Below are positions 26,484-38,385 of a stretch of DNA of 64,000 bases, in pieces. The notes under the pieces are model-generated. The model was not told the DNA's origin. It searched no databases and saw only the letters and a list, made by a program, of their open reading frames with translations. Position 1 is the first letter of the stretch. The number at the start of each line of letters is the position of its first letter. Location: NCBI GenBank assembly GCA_027919835.1, contig JANVFP010000017.1:186001-250000 (forward strand). The letters run 5' to 3'. The DNA is from Lentinula raphanica (Eukaryota > Basidiomycota > Agaricomycetes > Agaricales > Omphalotaceae). Position numbers and translations under genes: made by a program.

Positions 26484-28365
26484 TCAGACACCAGTTTCCA
26501 GAACGAAGATGTCTCCAGAACGATTTCCCAAGATTATCTTCCCACTCACTTCTCCCAGTGCGCAGTGTGTTATATCCTCTGAGAATACACGGTGAATGAG
26601 GATTGCTGCGACAGAAGTCAAAGAACCACATACCTCGAAGGTCATACGATATGCTGGAATAAACAACTTGACCGTCAAGAGCCTGCGGAAGTACCCCAAG
26701 CCCATCATCACCATGATCACCATTCGACGATGAACTATCCAGATCCGAATCCAGGATCGATAGTCCTGGACTCGTCAACCGCGGCGCATTGAGGCGGCAT
26801 GTAATAATCTCCTTCTCCGTCGTTCCTCGCCTTCGCTCTATCCACACCGCTCTCATACCCTGTGTACCTAACGCATACGCACTCACGAACGACGACGTGC
26901 GGGGCGAAGTTGGCGTTGCAGGACCGGAAAACAGCTGGAATCTATAAGACTCGTTCGCCATGGAAGATTCTGTTCTCGATGAAGTGGACTTTCGAGAGAG
27001 TTGAGACCTCCGACTAGCGCTAGAACGCAAGGGAATGTGATTAGCCAAAGCGTAAATGGCAGCTAGGTTCACGTCTAGTGTTGCTATCTCTCCTTGCGTC
27101 AAAGGAATGGATATAGTGACGATGAAAAAGAAAAGGCCTTGTATAATGTCCGAGGCCAATATTTTCAACTTGTAACGTGTGCCTTCAAATATTGGCTCAG
27201 AAGATCCGTCTTTATTCGACACCTCTATTTCGACATCCGAAATCTGCACATCGCGGAAGTTATAGCTCGGAAACACATGCTTGAGCAATGGACGGCTCGA
27301 ATGCTCGTTAACAATGTTGTGACGTCTGTGTGTTGTAGCTTCGGGTAGTGGATACAGCTCGATAGACCGAGTCTTGAAAACAAAGACGTATTTGTCACTC
27401 AATATCCGGAGAGACAATATCGTCGTGAACTGAACGCCAAGACGTCAAAACCAACACTACATGAACAATCTTCAAAAGAAGCTCACCATCTCTTCCAGTG
27501 CATCGGACTCCATATTGGATATCAACACCGACGTGATGTCTGTCTCCGACTCTTCTGACCAACGAGCAAGTTCAACAGAGCTCAGTTGCGAGAGTGCTAT
27601 CATGCGCTCGCGAGGATGTATCTGTTGAGCGATCCGGGAAGAGGAGATAGGAAAGGTACAAAGAAGTGTGAAATGTAAATTCAATGGTGGATCCGAGAGC
27701 TGGATCTCGTAGAGAGCGGCGACCCATGTTCCTGGTCTAGGACTGAGAATGAGCCTCTTCAGAGACAGTTCTATATTCAAAAGACGTACAAATGCGCCCT
27801 CGTAATCACAACAAGGAGTCTACCCCCGGCATCATCCACAACAGCTTGATAGGACGTAGTCTTGTCGTTTCCTGTATAAACGAAACACCACCTCCCATGG
27901 TTCTCTTTGTCGACAAAGCTTTCCGCGTCCCATAGGTTGATATATCCATCCAGATAGACAGCGAGTATCCACCGGTCCAGAAAGATCTCTACGCCAAACA
28001 ACAGTTCTCCACGCTTGTTCTGGAGCTTGACCGGCGGGCTATCTCTAGGTTCCAGCCAGAGTTGATCGACGAGTTCTGCAGAGATGACCAAAGACTCGAG
28101 AGCATCTGAAGACCATTCCTCGAGAGTGGTGAGGACATTCGGAGGTAGAGGCACCCTTGTACGCAATTGTTGGATCAAGTTCGACCATATTAGTTTATCT
28201 TTGCTGATTCCGGCCACATGAGTGCAAGTCTTGGGAGCTATTCAATGATCGCGTCGCGTATCGCTTCGAAAGCAGGCATACCTGTCTCAAAGAGAGGATA
28301 TCAGAGGTATTCAGGTATTTGAAGAGCTCTAAAATGACTTCGTTTGGTAGGGAGAGAAGATGCAT
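26484..28365 (-). CDS. F-box protein with C-terminal beta-propeller-like region
   Basis: Predicted substrate adaptor of an SCF ubiquitin ligase, 554 residues. Exons 28365-28282, 28229-27824, 27770-27487, 27429-26634 and 26578-26484. The F-box is MHLLSLPNEVILELFKYL followed by NTSDILSLRQ and, after intron 1, TCTHVAGISKDKLIW. The rest is beta-strand-rich (for example RWILAVYLDGYINLWDAE) and ends CALGEVSGKIILGNRSGDIFVLE, as in large basidiomycete F-box/propeller-like families. Intron 2 (27823-27771, 53 nt) is inferred from frame: the unspliced sequence reads on for about 17 codons and then hits TGA. Substrate unknown. Confidence 0.72.
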
Positions 28366-28536
28366 GATCAACGGTTTCTGGAGGGTTTGAAGGTAGGCCT
28401 GTCCAGAGCGCTAGCTAGATGTTTCGATATTCAATATTCAGATATGATAACCGCTGTTGAAAGAAACACATACAAGATGAATTCTCGGTGCCAACATTCA
28501 GAAGCGTGAGATCAGTGGAACGTTAGGCGCCTACTA

Positions 28537-28570
28537 TAGGGCTAGGGTTAGGGCTAGGCGTTAGGTAGGC
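28537..28570. repeat. Telomere-like TAGGG tract
   Basis: TAGGGCTAGGGTTAGGG followed by CTAGGCGTTAGGTAGGCG: one exact TTAGGG and several one-base variants. Too short and degenerate to be a chromosome end; an interstitial remnant or chance. Confidence 0.4.
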
Positions 28571-30606
28571 GTTTAAGCGCTCATCGATATCTGTTACGAG
28601 TCCGAATGAAAAGAGGAATCGTCTTTATGGATGGCTTTATGTATCATAAAAGGAAATTTCGATTTCTATATATAGGCAAATGTCACAAAGTTAACGATTT
28701 CATTGTTCTCCATTGTGACACTTCTTCGCTCAGAGAAGCTCCAGCTTCTTGGGCGCTATCTTGTCACCTTGTCACAGATTTACAGCATCTGGTTGCTTCT
28801 CTTCTTCGGGTTTTTCCTCAACGTACCTATGCCAATCCAATGTCAGCATGCTATTTAGTGCAGGCCCTGGGCCTCAGGTCAACCTCAGTTCGTGTGTATG
28901 TATCCTGTGCCACAATGCTAATGAGGTTTTGGCCCCAGGCTATGATCCTCACCAAATGCAATTGCCAAGCCTCGGGCACACCTTGATGGCAAATTTTGAA
29001 TACTTGCTGCAGCGGGCGCCGGTAATACAAAAGATGCCTCCTCAAGATTGCCGCAGACACTGTATACAAGACTTAGACACTGTACTCTACAACATAAGGC
29101 ATGTTTCTCAAACTCGTACCATGAGTCCTCATCCGAGCAGCAAAATCATGCGACATTCCTGGATGACTACATGGTTGGCTGGTGCAACTCCAGGATCAAT
29201 GTGCCGACTTTTGGCCTCAGACCCAGCAAGTAATGGCCTGGAAACCAAGTGTGATGCAAGGTGCGTATTGTCCACATTATCTCAAAAACAGGTGTATTCT
29301 GACTGAGCGCATACACTGATACAGTACCTGGAGCATCGAGTCTGTATACACCTACGGGTTGATTCAACGAGTCTAGTGTCTTTCTTTGTCATTGGCTGAA
29401 CCCTCTAGTCAGCACTTTCATCATGTCTAATTGGGTTTTCACTGGTCACCTCCCAACTCTCATTCTCCTTCGTTCTTGCCCACCATCCAACCTTTCAACT
29501 TGTGCTTCTACGAGATGTGGGGTATCTAGGAGATGAGAGAGACAAGGAGCAGTGATGAGGGGTGCAAGACAATGACAAGGGATGCGAGCACACCTCCTAC
29601 TTCTCTTCATTCATTGAAGCCGCAAGACGGCCCCTATATGAATCTTCGTTGTCTCTGGCTTGTCAGCTCATCATTTGGTCCCTACCTCATCTTCAGCCCT
29701 ACCTTGCCATTTTCATCTCGCCTATTTGTAATCGACCACGTTTGACTCTTCCCAACCCTTTCAGGTTATTTCTCCTCTCATAACTGCCCCACACATAATC
29801 TCTTTTCCGCCCTGTCAAACTAATTGTTGCCCCTTGTTTTTTCTGTTCAGCCTTCCCTTGGCTCGTTTTCATCATTGTCAGTTCATATATGATGTACAAA
29901 CTGATATACAAGAGTCTCGTATGATATGTACGTGTCGTTCAAGGCCTTAGCAGCGTTGCTGCTGGATCTCTTGCATCGTTTACACCTCACTTATGACTAC
30001 ACAACTATTGCCCGGCTTATTACTTCCATCAGATATATCTACAACATTTCTTTAGCTGAATGCGCTGGACCCTGGGCATCAGCATCTGCTAGCCCACGAT
30101 TCACATCTCTCTTCCTTGTGGACTTCCTGTGGAGCTCTAGGGTATCATCTATTCAATGAGAAAATGGCCATTCTCTCCTGCCTTCTTGCATGCTGTGTCT
30201 GAGGGACTCTTGTTGCTATTACATCTATGAGATAGTTTCTCTGGGAGGTATATGAATAATAATACTTGATCATCCTCCATATACTGATTTCGGACTCGTT
30301 CATGCCATGCAATGCAATGGCCCACAATCTCAAGTAGCCAACATCTCGAGGATTCGTGGTTGTGAGTTTGTGAAGACACGGCGCTCAATATCACCGGTGG
30401 CGACGACTTCTGCTACCTAACTAACGTTAGAGCTTCGAAACAGGCAAACTGTACACACAGAGATGTTCAAACTTTCAAGAACATGGTCTTGCGAAGGCTT
30501 TCAATTTGAATATGTGAACGTCGCGAGTAGCCAGGCTCGAGAGTCGAAAGTGAGTTCATCATATATAGTCGGACGCTTGTGTTGGATTCAGGAAACTCTT
30601 TGAATG

Positions 30607-30623
30607 ATGCTCTTCAAGAGCAT
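30607..30623 (-). other. Conserved 3' palindrome, copy 3
   Basis: On the minus strand this is identical to the palindrome at 2350-2366, about 160 bp downstream of the stop of secreted gene 3. Confidence 0.5.
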
Positions 30624-30785
30624 GAGACTCATTTCGGATGAACTATTACTGTACAACTAGTACGCAGACTAACAAAGTTGCCCGGGACGGCGCATTATCT
30701 CTGGCGATGCAGTGACTGCCAAGAAATTGTGAGATACGCAAACTTCGTCAGAGGATTACCTGACAGTGAACCAAATGGCGAATGA

Positions 30786-31419
30786 TCAACAGGCCGGGGC
30801 CCTGAGATGACTCCCCAGTCCGGGTCCTTCTTGCTTATCATCACTGAACATTTCGCGAAGAAGTTTAAGTTCCCTGTCCATATCTGCTTGATTAGTCGGA
30901 CGAGGACGCATTAACCTTTCCAGACTACGATGGCCAGGGGGCCTTCCATTAGCCTCAGGCTGCGGTTGTGCAACCTGTCCGCCATTTCCTTTGTTGTGAT
31001 TTGTATCCTGATGAAAACAATGAAGATTGTAGGCCGACCAATGAATGTTGAGTCATTGAATACGGCTCAATACATACCTCAGAGAGTGCAGGAGCCCGAC
31101 GTTGATGGCGCTAGAGAATGAGTGTGTTTTGAGAAGATGTAAGGGAGAGAGTACAAATGGAACTTGCCTCGGGTAGTAGCAGCACTCCATCTGATTGAGG
31201 AGGAGGATCAACTCGGGAAAGACTGAGAAGTGCGCAAGGAGCAGCGGCGGAGAGGGATGTAGAAGTAGGAATGTAACTGTCGGAAGTCGGTGTACTAGTA
31301 CTAGCGGTACTAAGCAACGATGGTCCTGTATTCATGTCAATCGGGACGGCTCTGACGAAGACGAAGGAAGCTGCTCCGAAGGCAAGGAGCGTAGTGAATA
31401 TGGAATGAGAATAGACCAT
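30786..31419 (-). CDS. Small secreted protein, family member 3 of 3
   Basis: Inverted, distant paralogue of the genes at 31-879 and 1345-2233; predicted 168 residues, secreted. Exons 31419-31168, 31110-31078 and 31007-30786. Intron 1 is GC-AG (GCAAGT...CTAG) and intron 2 GTATGT...CAG, exactly as in the tandem pair. The signal peptide MVYSHSIFTTLLAFGAASF and the Ser/Thr linker are conserved. The last exon is new: Asn/Gly/Pro-rich, then RELKLLREMFSDDKQE. The upstream TATA-like box and downstream palindrome are also shared, so the whole transcription unit was copied while its C-terminal exon diverged. Function unknown. Confidence 0.68.
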
Positions 31420-31497
31420 TCGTGGATGTGAACGCTTGTTGTTGGTAGTGTAGGTAGGAGACCAGCTCTGGAGGGGAAGAGACGAGAACGGGGAGGT

Positions 31498-31509
31498 TTT
31501 TATCTATCC
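31498..31509 (-). promoter_or_regulatory. TATA-like core promoter of secreted gene 3
   Basis: Reverse complement reads GGATAGATAAAA, identical to the box upstream of secreted gene 2 and in the same position relative to the start codon. The flanking sequence is also shared. Confidence 0.55.
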
Positions 31510-31780
31510 GTGTTCCACTGGACATTCTGACCTCTTGTGACGCGGAAAGTCGGTAGCGTAACCTGCGCAATGTAGGTTGAATGCAACTATACATATGATA
31601 TATCCTGATCTTTATACGCACTCTATCCAAGCTTCAAAAGGGACTCATCAGGACTCATTGGATTGAACGGGTCGGAGTCGAGTTTGAATTTGAGGCCTTG
31701 AGGGTTGACAGAGCTTGGTGGTCGTGCTAGCTATCGATTTAATCACTGACAACGCAAGGGACTCGTTGGACAATGAAGGA

Positions 31781-31822
31781 GGAGCCAATCCAGATCAGAG
31801 GAGCCAATCCAGATCAGAGGAT
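31781..31822. repeat. Short tandem duplication
   Basis: GGAGCCAATCCAGATCAGA occurs twice in tandem between the secreted gene and the peroxygenase gene. Confidence 0.6.
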
Positions 31823-31977
31823 CGATGATGGCAGCGGAGCAAATCTTGGGCTGTCCTGTCTTGGCATCACTCTCGAGTGTAATGTTAGGATAGTAAGGAT
31901 ATGTTCTGAGAGGTTCTGAGTTCTCTGATCTATTCACGACTCGATTAGTATAGTATTTGTAATAGGTCATCCACTCA

Positions 31978-33017
31978 TTAACCCTCTACAACAACAACGT
32001 CGCCTTCGGGCTGAAGTCGGATCCAAGGACAAACAACCTCTCCCGAAGGAGCCCACGTCGATGCATTCGCGATCCCTTCCACCACGTTATTGAAGTTATC
32101 CTCACCAATCGGCACCTCCGAGCGCTTCCAGCCCTCTTCCAAGGGAAGTCGTTCTTCCCTGAACAATATCTGCACAAAACTTTATAGAAGAAACTTTAGT
32201 CTGAGCCACCGTAGAGCATTTGTTAAGAAAACTGCGTACTTCTTTGGCGCAACGCCTGTGGTCACATTGCCCATGACACTGAGGTAGAAACCAGATTCGA
32301 TGACGCGTACTTCGAATTCCTTGACCGTGTTGATCAGGGTTGGGTTGACGATTTTGTCTTCCGCTAGACGCTGTTGAAGGACTTGAGCGGCGGAAGTGAC
32401 GTTGTAGTGTTCCACGCCCGGGTTCGAGTTGGCCAAGGTGGTGAAAACTGTTTCGTTGAAGTGGATGTTGTCACCGAGAGCCAAGTCATTTCGGGACATC
32501 GAAGCGTCATGCTCTAGAGTGCCGTGGCTAGACTCCAGAATTAGCAACTAGTTCAATGGTAGTAGTATGGTTTGCTCACAGTGCCAGCTCTTCCAGACTG
32601 AAACTGTCTTCTGCATCAGTCGTAAGGAGCCCAAGTTTCGCGGCGATGCGCAGGATATTGATCGGACGAAAGTTGAACCCATCTAGGAAGTAGGTCCACG
32701 ATCAACGCTGAAAGTCTGACAAGATGGCGATGACACCAGAGACAACGTACCATTGATCGCGTTGAGGACAATGGGAATGGTGATATTGCTTCCATTCCTG
32801 GGTAGAAAGCCATGGTTCGCCAGTCTTCAATGATATACATAAGGTCAAGATGGAAAACAAACAAGAGAGAGACGTACGTGTTCAATCCAGGACATGGTCC
32901 TCTGGAATCCGTAGCCGAGGGTGCTTGCCACTGATGAGCACTCCAGTCTATGTCGTCGGATTTGACGACAGAAACAGAGGCTAGTAGAGTGGTGATTAAG
33001 GCAAAGGTAATAAGCAT
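31978..33017 (-). CDS. Heme-thiolate peroxidase / unspecific peroxygenase-like, secreted
   Basis: Predicted 267-residue secreted heme-thiolate peroxidase (chloroperoxidase/UPO family). Exons 33017-32878, 32824-32751, 32682-32580, 32527-32233 and 32169-31978. A signal peptide (MLITFALITTLLASVSVVKS) precedes the proximal heme-ligand motif GPCPGLNTLANHGFLPRNG, whose Cys binds the iron; that motif spans intron 1. The distal EHDASMSR motif supplies the acidic residue used in peroxide cleavage. The C-terminus has FREERLPLEEGW, usual for the family. Length fits the short subgroup. The last intron needs a weaker GTTTTC donor (after ...KKYA) to stay in frame, so that junction is less certain. Members oxyfunctionalise many organic substrates; this one's substrate is unknown. 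Confidence 0.85.
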
Positions 33018-33689
33018 GATACGAGAGATGTTCTTCGCTAGAGCTGCAGTACTGACCTCTCGAAAACCGGACAGGCTTATATACCATTTTGCTGATCATG
33101 AAGCCTTCAACCCTCCACACCATCAATTCCAAACCCGGAACCTCGAACGACCCATTCAAGCCCATTCACTCGTCACAACTCGAAGGTAGGCTGTGTATGC
33201 ATGAATCGTTAGGCAGTGAGGGTGAGACGTAATCCCGACCAACGAAATTGCTGCGGTTCCACCAAGTAATACCGCACATAGAGCCTTGAAGGCCCTCTAC
33301 GTATCGAGATGTCGAGATGTTATTTGTTCTTTTTGCACGATTACGTTCGGGAATGAAAGGATTTCACGATCAAGATGACCGAGGAAGGTGTTTTGAACAC
33401 ACGCGCGCGAGCTGCGCAAAAGACCTGATAACTATCATGGAAAAGACATAAATTGCCAGATTTATGTGACGGACACACCTAGGCGTTCAATGCCCACTTT
33501 TTTGAAGAAAAGCTGTAGAGATTGAATGAATGTCATGGTTTCCGTCTACTAGAAGGATTACTACGTACCCCTTGACTCAGTCATCCATTCGAGTCCTCGT
33601 CTGTCCTTGGTTGCTTTCCGAAACCGTGGTTGGCACGATTCTGTGTTCAGGGAGGTAAAACAAGATAATCAACGATAGCTTGTGAAGAG

Positions 33690-34940
33690 TCACCACCGAC
33701 TCGGAGTAGAGGTAGGCGAGGAGAACATTAAGTGATTCGCAGTCGTACGAGTGACCGGAGTCATCTTTCCTGGCATCGAAGATTTTTGAAAACGTTCATA
33801 TTGTACGAAATATTCATAGCAGTTGGATATACGGATCATCAATGCATCACCGGTGATTATACGCGACATAGGGAGGGAGATTAATGGACTGGTGCAAGTC
33901 CACTGCAAATCATGTTTGGCGTAACGATAAACCTCGCTAACGATCCACCAAACCCTAGAGCAAGATCAAAGAATCAAATCTGCTGTAGAATCAAAACGTA
34001 CTCGCTTCTCCAGCACCTGCCACTAATCCTTCATGCCTTGGATTCTTCGATCTATTCAGATCCGTCGTGCGGATACCCTGGAGAGACACGTCGCTTTCAG
34101 TTAGACAACACTGCTAACCACAACTTCAGATGGATGAGATTTACCGTGAACAGTTTGTAGGGGACTCCGTTGCTCGAGGTGTTGAACAACGGTTCCATTC
34201 GTGTCTTGACCCTGGCGTTCTTCAAAGGAGTCAAGTATATCGTCGACAACGGAATTACATGGAGGACGGGTACCCTTTGACTTCGCATAAAGAGGTACTC
34301 AATGTTGGCAAGAGAAGTCGAGGGCAGGAGGGAGGGAAGAGAATAGGCAGTTCTCCACTTCCTGCCATGTATCCATGGCTGGTACCTCTTAAGAAGCTCT
34401 GTGGACTGGTGTACGCGATAAACACACGTTTCCACGGCGAGATTCAATCTGGTGAGCGTTTGGACGATAGACGATAATCCACCAGGATGACTCTAAGTGG
34501 ATCATGTATAGGATTGGGCGGAGAACGGAAGAATGGGTCCGCATCTGGCAGCTGGAGTAGGTGCAGTGTTTAAGTTCATTGTCGAGTCAGGCATGGCCTC
34601 TTGTCGAAGTTCAAAGTGGTGAGCAGGTAATCATTATACATATCGACGGTGATGAAGAGAGGTGTACCCTGGAAGAATATGAGTAGAAGAGATTTGAGAA
34701 CACATCAGTGCGCACACCGTTTCGCCTAGAAACTCTGAGTGCTCCAAGATCTGCGGGATTTTCTCTGCACCTCCCTTGCACAGAACGAGTTCGGTAGAGG
34801 CAGTGTTATCGTTGAAACAATCGCGTAGAGGGATTTCTATAACATCTTCTGCATGTCCGATTCTCGATCGTGAAGTTTCTGTTTTCCTTTCGCGGTTGTG
34901 GCATTATCAACTTCAAGAACGGTTTTGAGGCGAAAGTTGG
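33690..34940 (-). pseudogene. Decayed FunK1 kinase locus
   Basis: Minus-strand fragments match the kinase paralogues in the expected order: GTPLFITVDMY after an AG acceptor near 34660 (compare GTPFFMAAETM); a disrupted NPIHD...ESSWWIIVY around 34480-34515; and FQKSSMPGKMTPVTRTT near 33750 (compare LSSTITMTPVKATA). The frames are broken by stops and shifts, and no catalytic loop is visible. Boundaries are approximate. Confidence 0.55.
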
Positions 34941-35021
34941 GAAGAAGTGGGCACGGGCAATTTGAATTTTGTGCAGAGAAGCCTGAAGGTGATTGTGAGG
35001 CGTAGGAGCTTAGAAGGAGAG

Positions 35022-35072
35022 CTTAAGCGCCCATATGAGCACTGTGGCCTGAGCGCTCATCAAGCGCTCATC
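35022..35072. repeat. Dispersed GCGCTTAA repeat, copy 2 (inverted)
   Basis: Its reverse complement matches 3257-3309: GAGCGCTTGATGAGCGCTC at one end and CATATGGGCGCTTAA at the other, with a few bases missing in between. Confidence 0.5.
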
Positions 35073-35504
35073 GGGTTTTGTTTTCCAACTTCGACCACGA
35101 CAGACGAACTCCATTTATCCTCATTTACATTCAGCCTATCTGTCTTGGGCCTGTCGAATTTTTTCAAATATCGATCTTACCCTCGTCAAACAAAACGGAA
35201 GAGACGTGAAGTGGGCCGTTCATGCCTTGGCAGAGAGATGGCTGGAGGTGGAGACCAACTCTTTCTATTTGCTCGATCATAAAAGGACTCGAACCAAATT
35301 GCGAACGAACTTTCGCTCATCCTCCACGTTATTCACCTCCTTCACCCAACATCCACCTTATTCCTTCTGCTCCCCGACGAATGGCGCGCAGATTCATGTA
35401 TATCACTTTCTCCCTAGCTTCACTTCACAGTCTGCGCCGTTCAGTCCGCGTTTCATATCCCCTCCATCTCTCTCATTTTTCTTTCCGAAGAGTTTGGGAT
35501 TCAT

Positions 35505-35984
35505 ATGAGCCCTATATCTAACGATATCTGTTTCTTCGGATCGGAGAGCGGGTACAAACACCTTCGATCGAGAAGACGATCTCAATCCGGATTTTCGACC
35601 AGGTTGGGCGAGATAAACTCCCTCGATAGCAAACTCTCCTTCCTCGCCGCCACCGTGGCACAAGACAAACGCGCACTTTGTCAAAAGATTGTCGTCATGA
35701 GCGAAGATGAGGTTGACGATGGATCTGCATTGAGTATGGGTACTAGCAGTGTGGGTCGACGGGTGGATACGACCAGCAGTGGTCTTCCGTCGCATGGATT
35801 GGACACGGACACTCGGTCGAAGGCTCATTCTTCACCTTCCTCTCCGCCTGTCTCGTTAGCTGCCTTCGAGACGTTATGGGAGAATGAGGAGTCAAGAGAG
35901 ACGATCGAGAGTGCTAGAGTTATTGCGGGGAAGAGAAGGTCAATGGATGCCTCTGGTAGGTCTCGTATTCAATGTTCGACTTGA
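35505..35984 (+). CDS. Hypothetical protein, 159 codons
   Basis: Single open frame with a true ATG; no family recognised. Polar, Ser- and charge-rich, with a possible nuclear-type basic patch RSRRRSQ near residue 23 and an acidic MSEDEVDDGSA stretch. A GTAGGT donor at the end of the frame suggests it may continue in further exons. It lies upstream of the DUF6533 gene on the same strand. It could be an exon of a larger gene or a chance frame. Confidence 0.3.
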   Translation: MSPISNDICFFGSESGYKHLRSRRRSQSGFSTRLGEINSLDSKLSFLAATVAQDKRALCQKIVVMSEDEVDDGSALSMGTSSVGRRVDTTSSGLPSHGLDTDTRSKAHSSPSSPPVSLAAFETLWENEESRETIESARVIAGKRRSMDASGRSRIQCST

Positions 35985-36527
35985 CTGTGATTGACTGATT
36001 CTACTTTCTTTGAAGTTTACCCTTTCCTCAACCACGCCGATCGTCGGAACAGGTTGATCTAGGTATTTCACATGGGGTAGCCATCTCGACGACTCTTCGC
36101 GAAGACTGAAAACCATCACTTTTATAGTATTCTTCCTGTATTCATTCTCGATACTGTGATTTGCCTCGCTATTCCATATTGGTTCTTTCAACGAATATTT
36201 TCTAAATGCACATGCAGCAAAGGTATGAACTGTAATCGATGGATTCAATGCGTTGGATGATTGGTTGGCACCCAGTGTCACCTGGAAAGGGGACTTCCAT
36301 ACGTCCGACTCCTAGTCTCATATTTCTAACAGGCACCCCGGCGGGCGTTGACGATCGATAGGAGACATACAAATAAGCAATGGCGCCATCTCACCGTGTA
36401 TCTATCCTCCTTTAAGAAGCCCTCGACCATTCGGAAATTCGCTCTCGCATTCCGTCTCCATCCTCTCAAAGATTTTCTTCCTGTTCATCCTCCTCTCTGA
36501 TTTCTACCGTCCTTCGTTGAGTCTGCA

Positions 36528-38385
36528 ATGACCAGCGTGGAATCCGAACTGGAATATGTGTCAGTCTAGCTATTTCTCTCGTGGCCGGGTGAGATTCTAA
36601 CTAGATTCGCGGCAATTTGATGTTGGATCGGTCGTGTTATCAGGCAGCTGGGGAATATCTTGTTCAGCTCCGCATTGGGTGAGGAACTCTGTCTAACTTT
36701 ACCTTATTCAATAGATCTAATGACAAGTCCATTTTCAGCTTTCCTATACTACGATCATCTACTTACACTCGGTGCGAAGAAGATATACTCTCAATACACT
36801 CGGAATGACTGATAGCCCATGTTTCGCTAAAAATTACACAGATGCTGAGTCCAGATTGATATGGAAACGATCTCGAAATTCCAGCAGATATCTCTTCCTC
36901 TTCAATCGATATTTTGCTTTCTTCGGGAACATTGTTGCCGCAGTTTCATTGTATTCGTCCTCATTATCATCTTCGGTGAGAGTCTTGCCCTTTAATCCGT
37001 GCTTTCCCTTGTCATTGATTCAATTCTTCAGAGGTACTCATTCGCATCCTGTCCACTGCTATCTCCACTCTCTGAAACCATTTCATCTCATCTCCAATCC
37101 TAAATCATGTAGCTGTCATTCGCTGGTTATATTTCATCAGATTTTCATGACAATCACGCAAGCCGTAATAAGCGGTGAGTGTTCCCTGGTTTAACCCAAT
37201 GCATTATAACCACACAACTCATGCCAATTCCATGGTTCAATTTCAACAAAAACCAAGGTATACTCACTCTTCGAGTCTACGCATTATATGGCTGTCGAAA
37301 GTTATTTCTTGGGTTTTTTCTGGGTCTGTTGCTGCTCGGAACATTGACTACCATTGGCGTGAGTTCACAAAGTCTCTGATGCTCCTGCTGAGTTTGACTT
37401 ATTGCGACTTTGGCAGATAACCATTGCCTCTCCTTTATCTCCCTCGAATACAACCTATACCTCCCGAGGCTGTCGAATTGCGCCACAAAGCTCGAGCCGG
37501 TGAAGAAAGCATCTGGCTGTTTCAAGACCCGTCTACTGATATGTCTTCCTCCTTGTCAATGTTCTAGCGGTGCTGGTAGGTTGATTGATGTTATACTTTT
37601 GAAATGTTCTGATTGACTTGACTTGTCACTTTGTCTAATGTTTAAGTTACTGCACTAGGATGGGAGGGTATACTCCTTCTTGACACAATCCTGTTTGTCT
37701 TGACTCTATGGAAGGCATATCACAGCCATCTACCTGCGAGTACCAGCAGAGTAGGGGTTTCTTTATTTGTGGTGATAGTAAGGGATGGTGAGTGAAACTA
37801 TTTAATCTGCTTGATTTTCTTTTCTTTGACAAGAGAACAAAGGCTCGATTTACTTTCTGTGAGGTTATATTTATTGAGTCAAAGGATAACCACATTTTTC
37901 TCAAGTACTTGTTGTTTGGCCAGGGTCATTGCATCCCTTAACCTCATAAACATCATCTCCTACTATGTATGTCAAATTTTCTCAGCTTTCATCCTCTTGT
38001 ATAGTGGCTCATTTGTGATTGCCCATTTAGATCCCTGGTGTATGTTCATAATAACTAGTTTGATGGAATTTCAACTTCAAATGATGGTAAAAACTGATTG
38101 ATTTTCTTTTCTTCCAGAGAATTCAAGGCAACCTGTCCTCACTCATTGGCTGGTAAGTGACCGTAGTACCTTTTTGCTTGAGGAACTACCATTTCTCAGA
38201 AATTTCTTTGTTTCAAATGTCTTCTGATGCTATTTAGTTTGTCAGCTACTCTCATGTCACGCATGATGCTTGATCTACATGAAGCAGCAGACTCAGGGAT
38301 ATACACAGTGCATGACAGCACTTACAATGATAATGAGGATGATGGTTTGACAAGGGGTGTTTGGGTTCATCATTATGAAATTTGA
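36528..38385 (+). CDS. DUF6533-type multi-pass membrane protein
   Basis: Member of a large basidiomycete-specific family of seven-helix-like membrane proteins of unknown function. About 13 short exons. Those fixed by phase: 36528-36559, 36644-36678, 36739-36771, 36842-36975, an exon ending 37174, 37258-37358, 37417-37499, 37568-37575 (8 nt), 37659-37787, 37843-37858, 37924-37966, then exons ending at the stop 38383-38385. Family landmarks: MTSVESELEYV; ALAFLYYDHLLTL; FLFNRYFAFFGNIVAAV; ILTLRVYALYGCRKLFLGF; WEGILLLDTILFVLTLWKAY; LINIISYY; and the conserved end LMSRMMLDLHEAAD. The junction between 36975 and about 37100 is unresolved. The gene lies where the DNA turns AT-rich. Confidence 0.75.

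Larger units (their letters stand above)
28366..30785. other. Intergenic with relic coding-like frames
   Basis: Frames at 28749-29306 are open but disagree with each other in phase and have no recognisable domain, so they may be a decayed gene or transposon. Degenerate telomere-like DNA lies at 28537-28570. Confidence 0.4.

Noticed and set aside
28749..29306. 185-codon coding frame
   Set aside because: No homology recognised, the frame is inconsistent with neighbouring open frames, and no splice pattern supports it; noted only as a possible relic.
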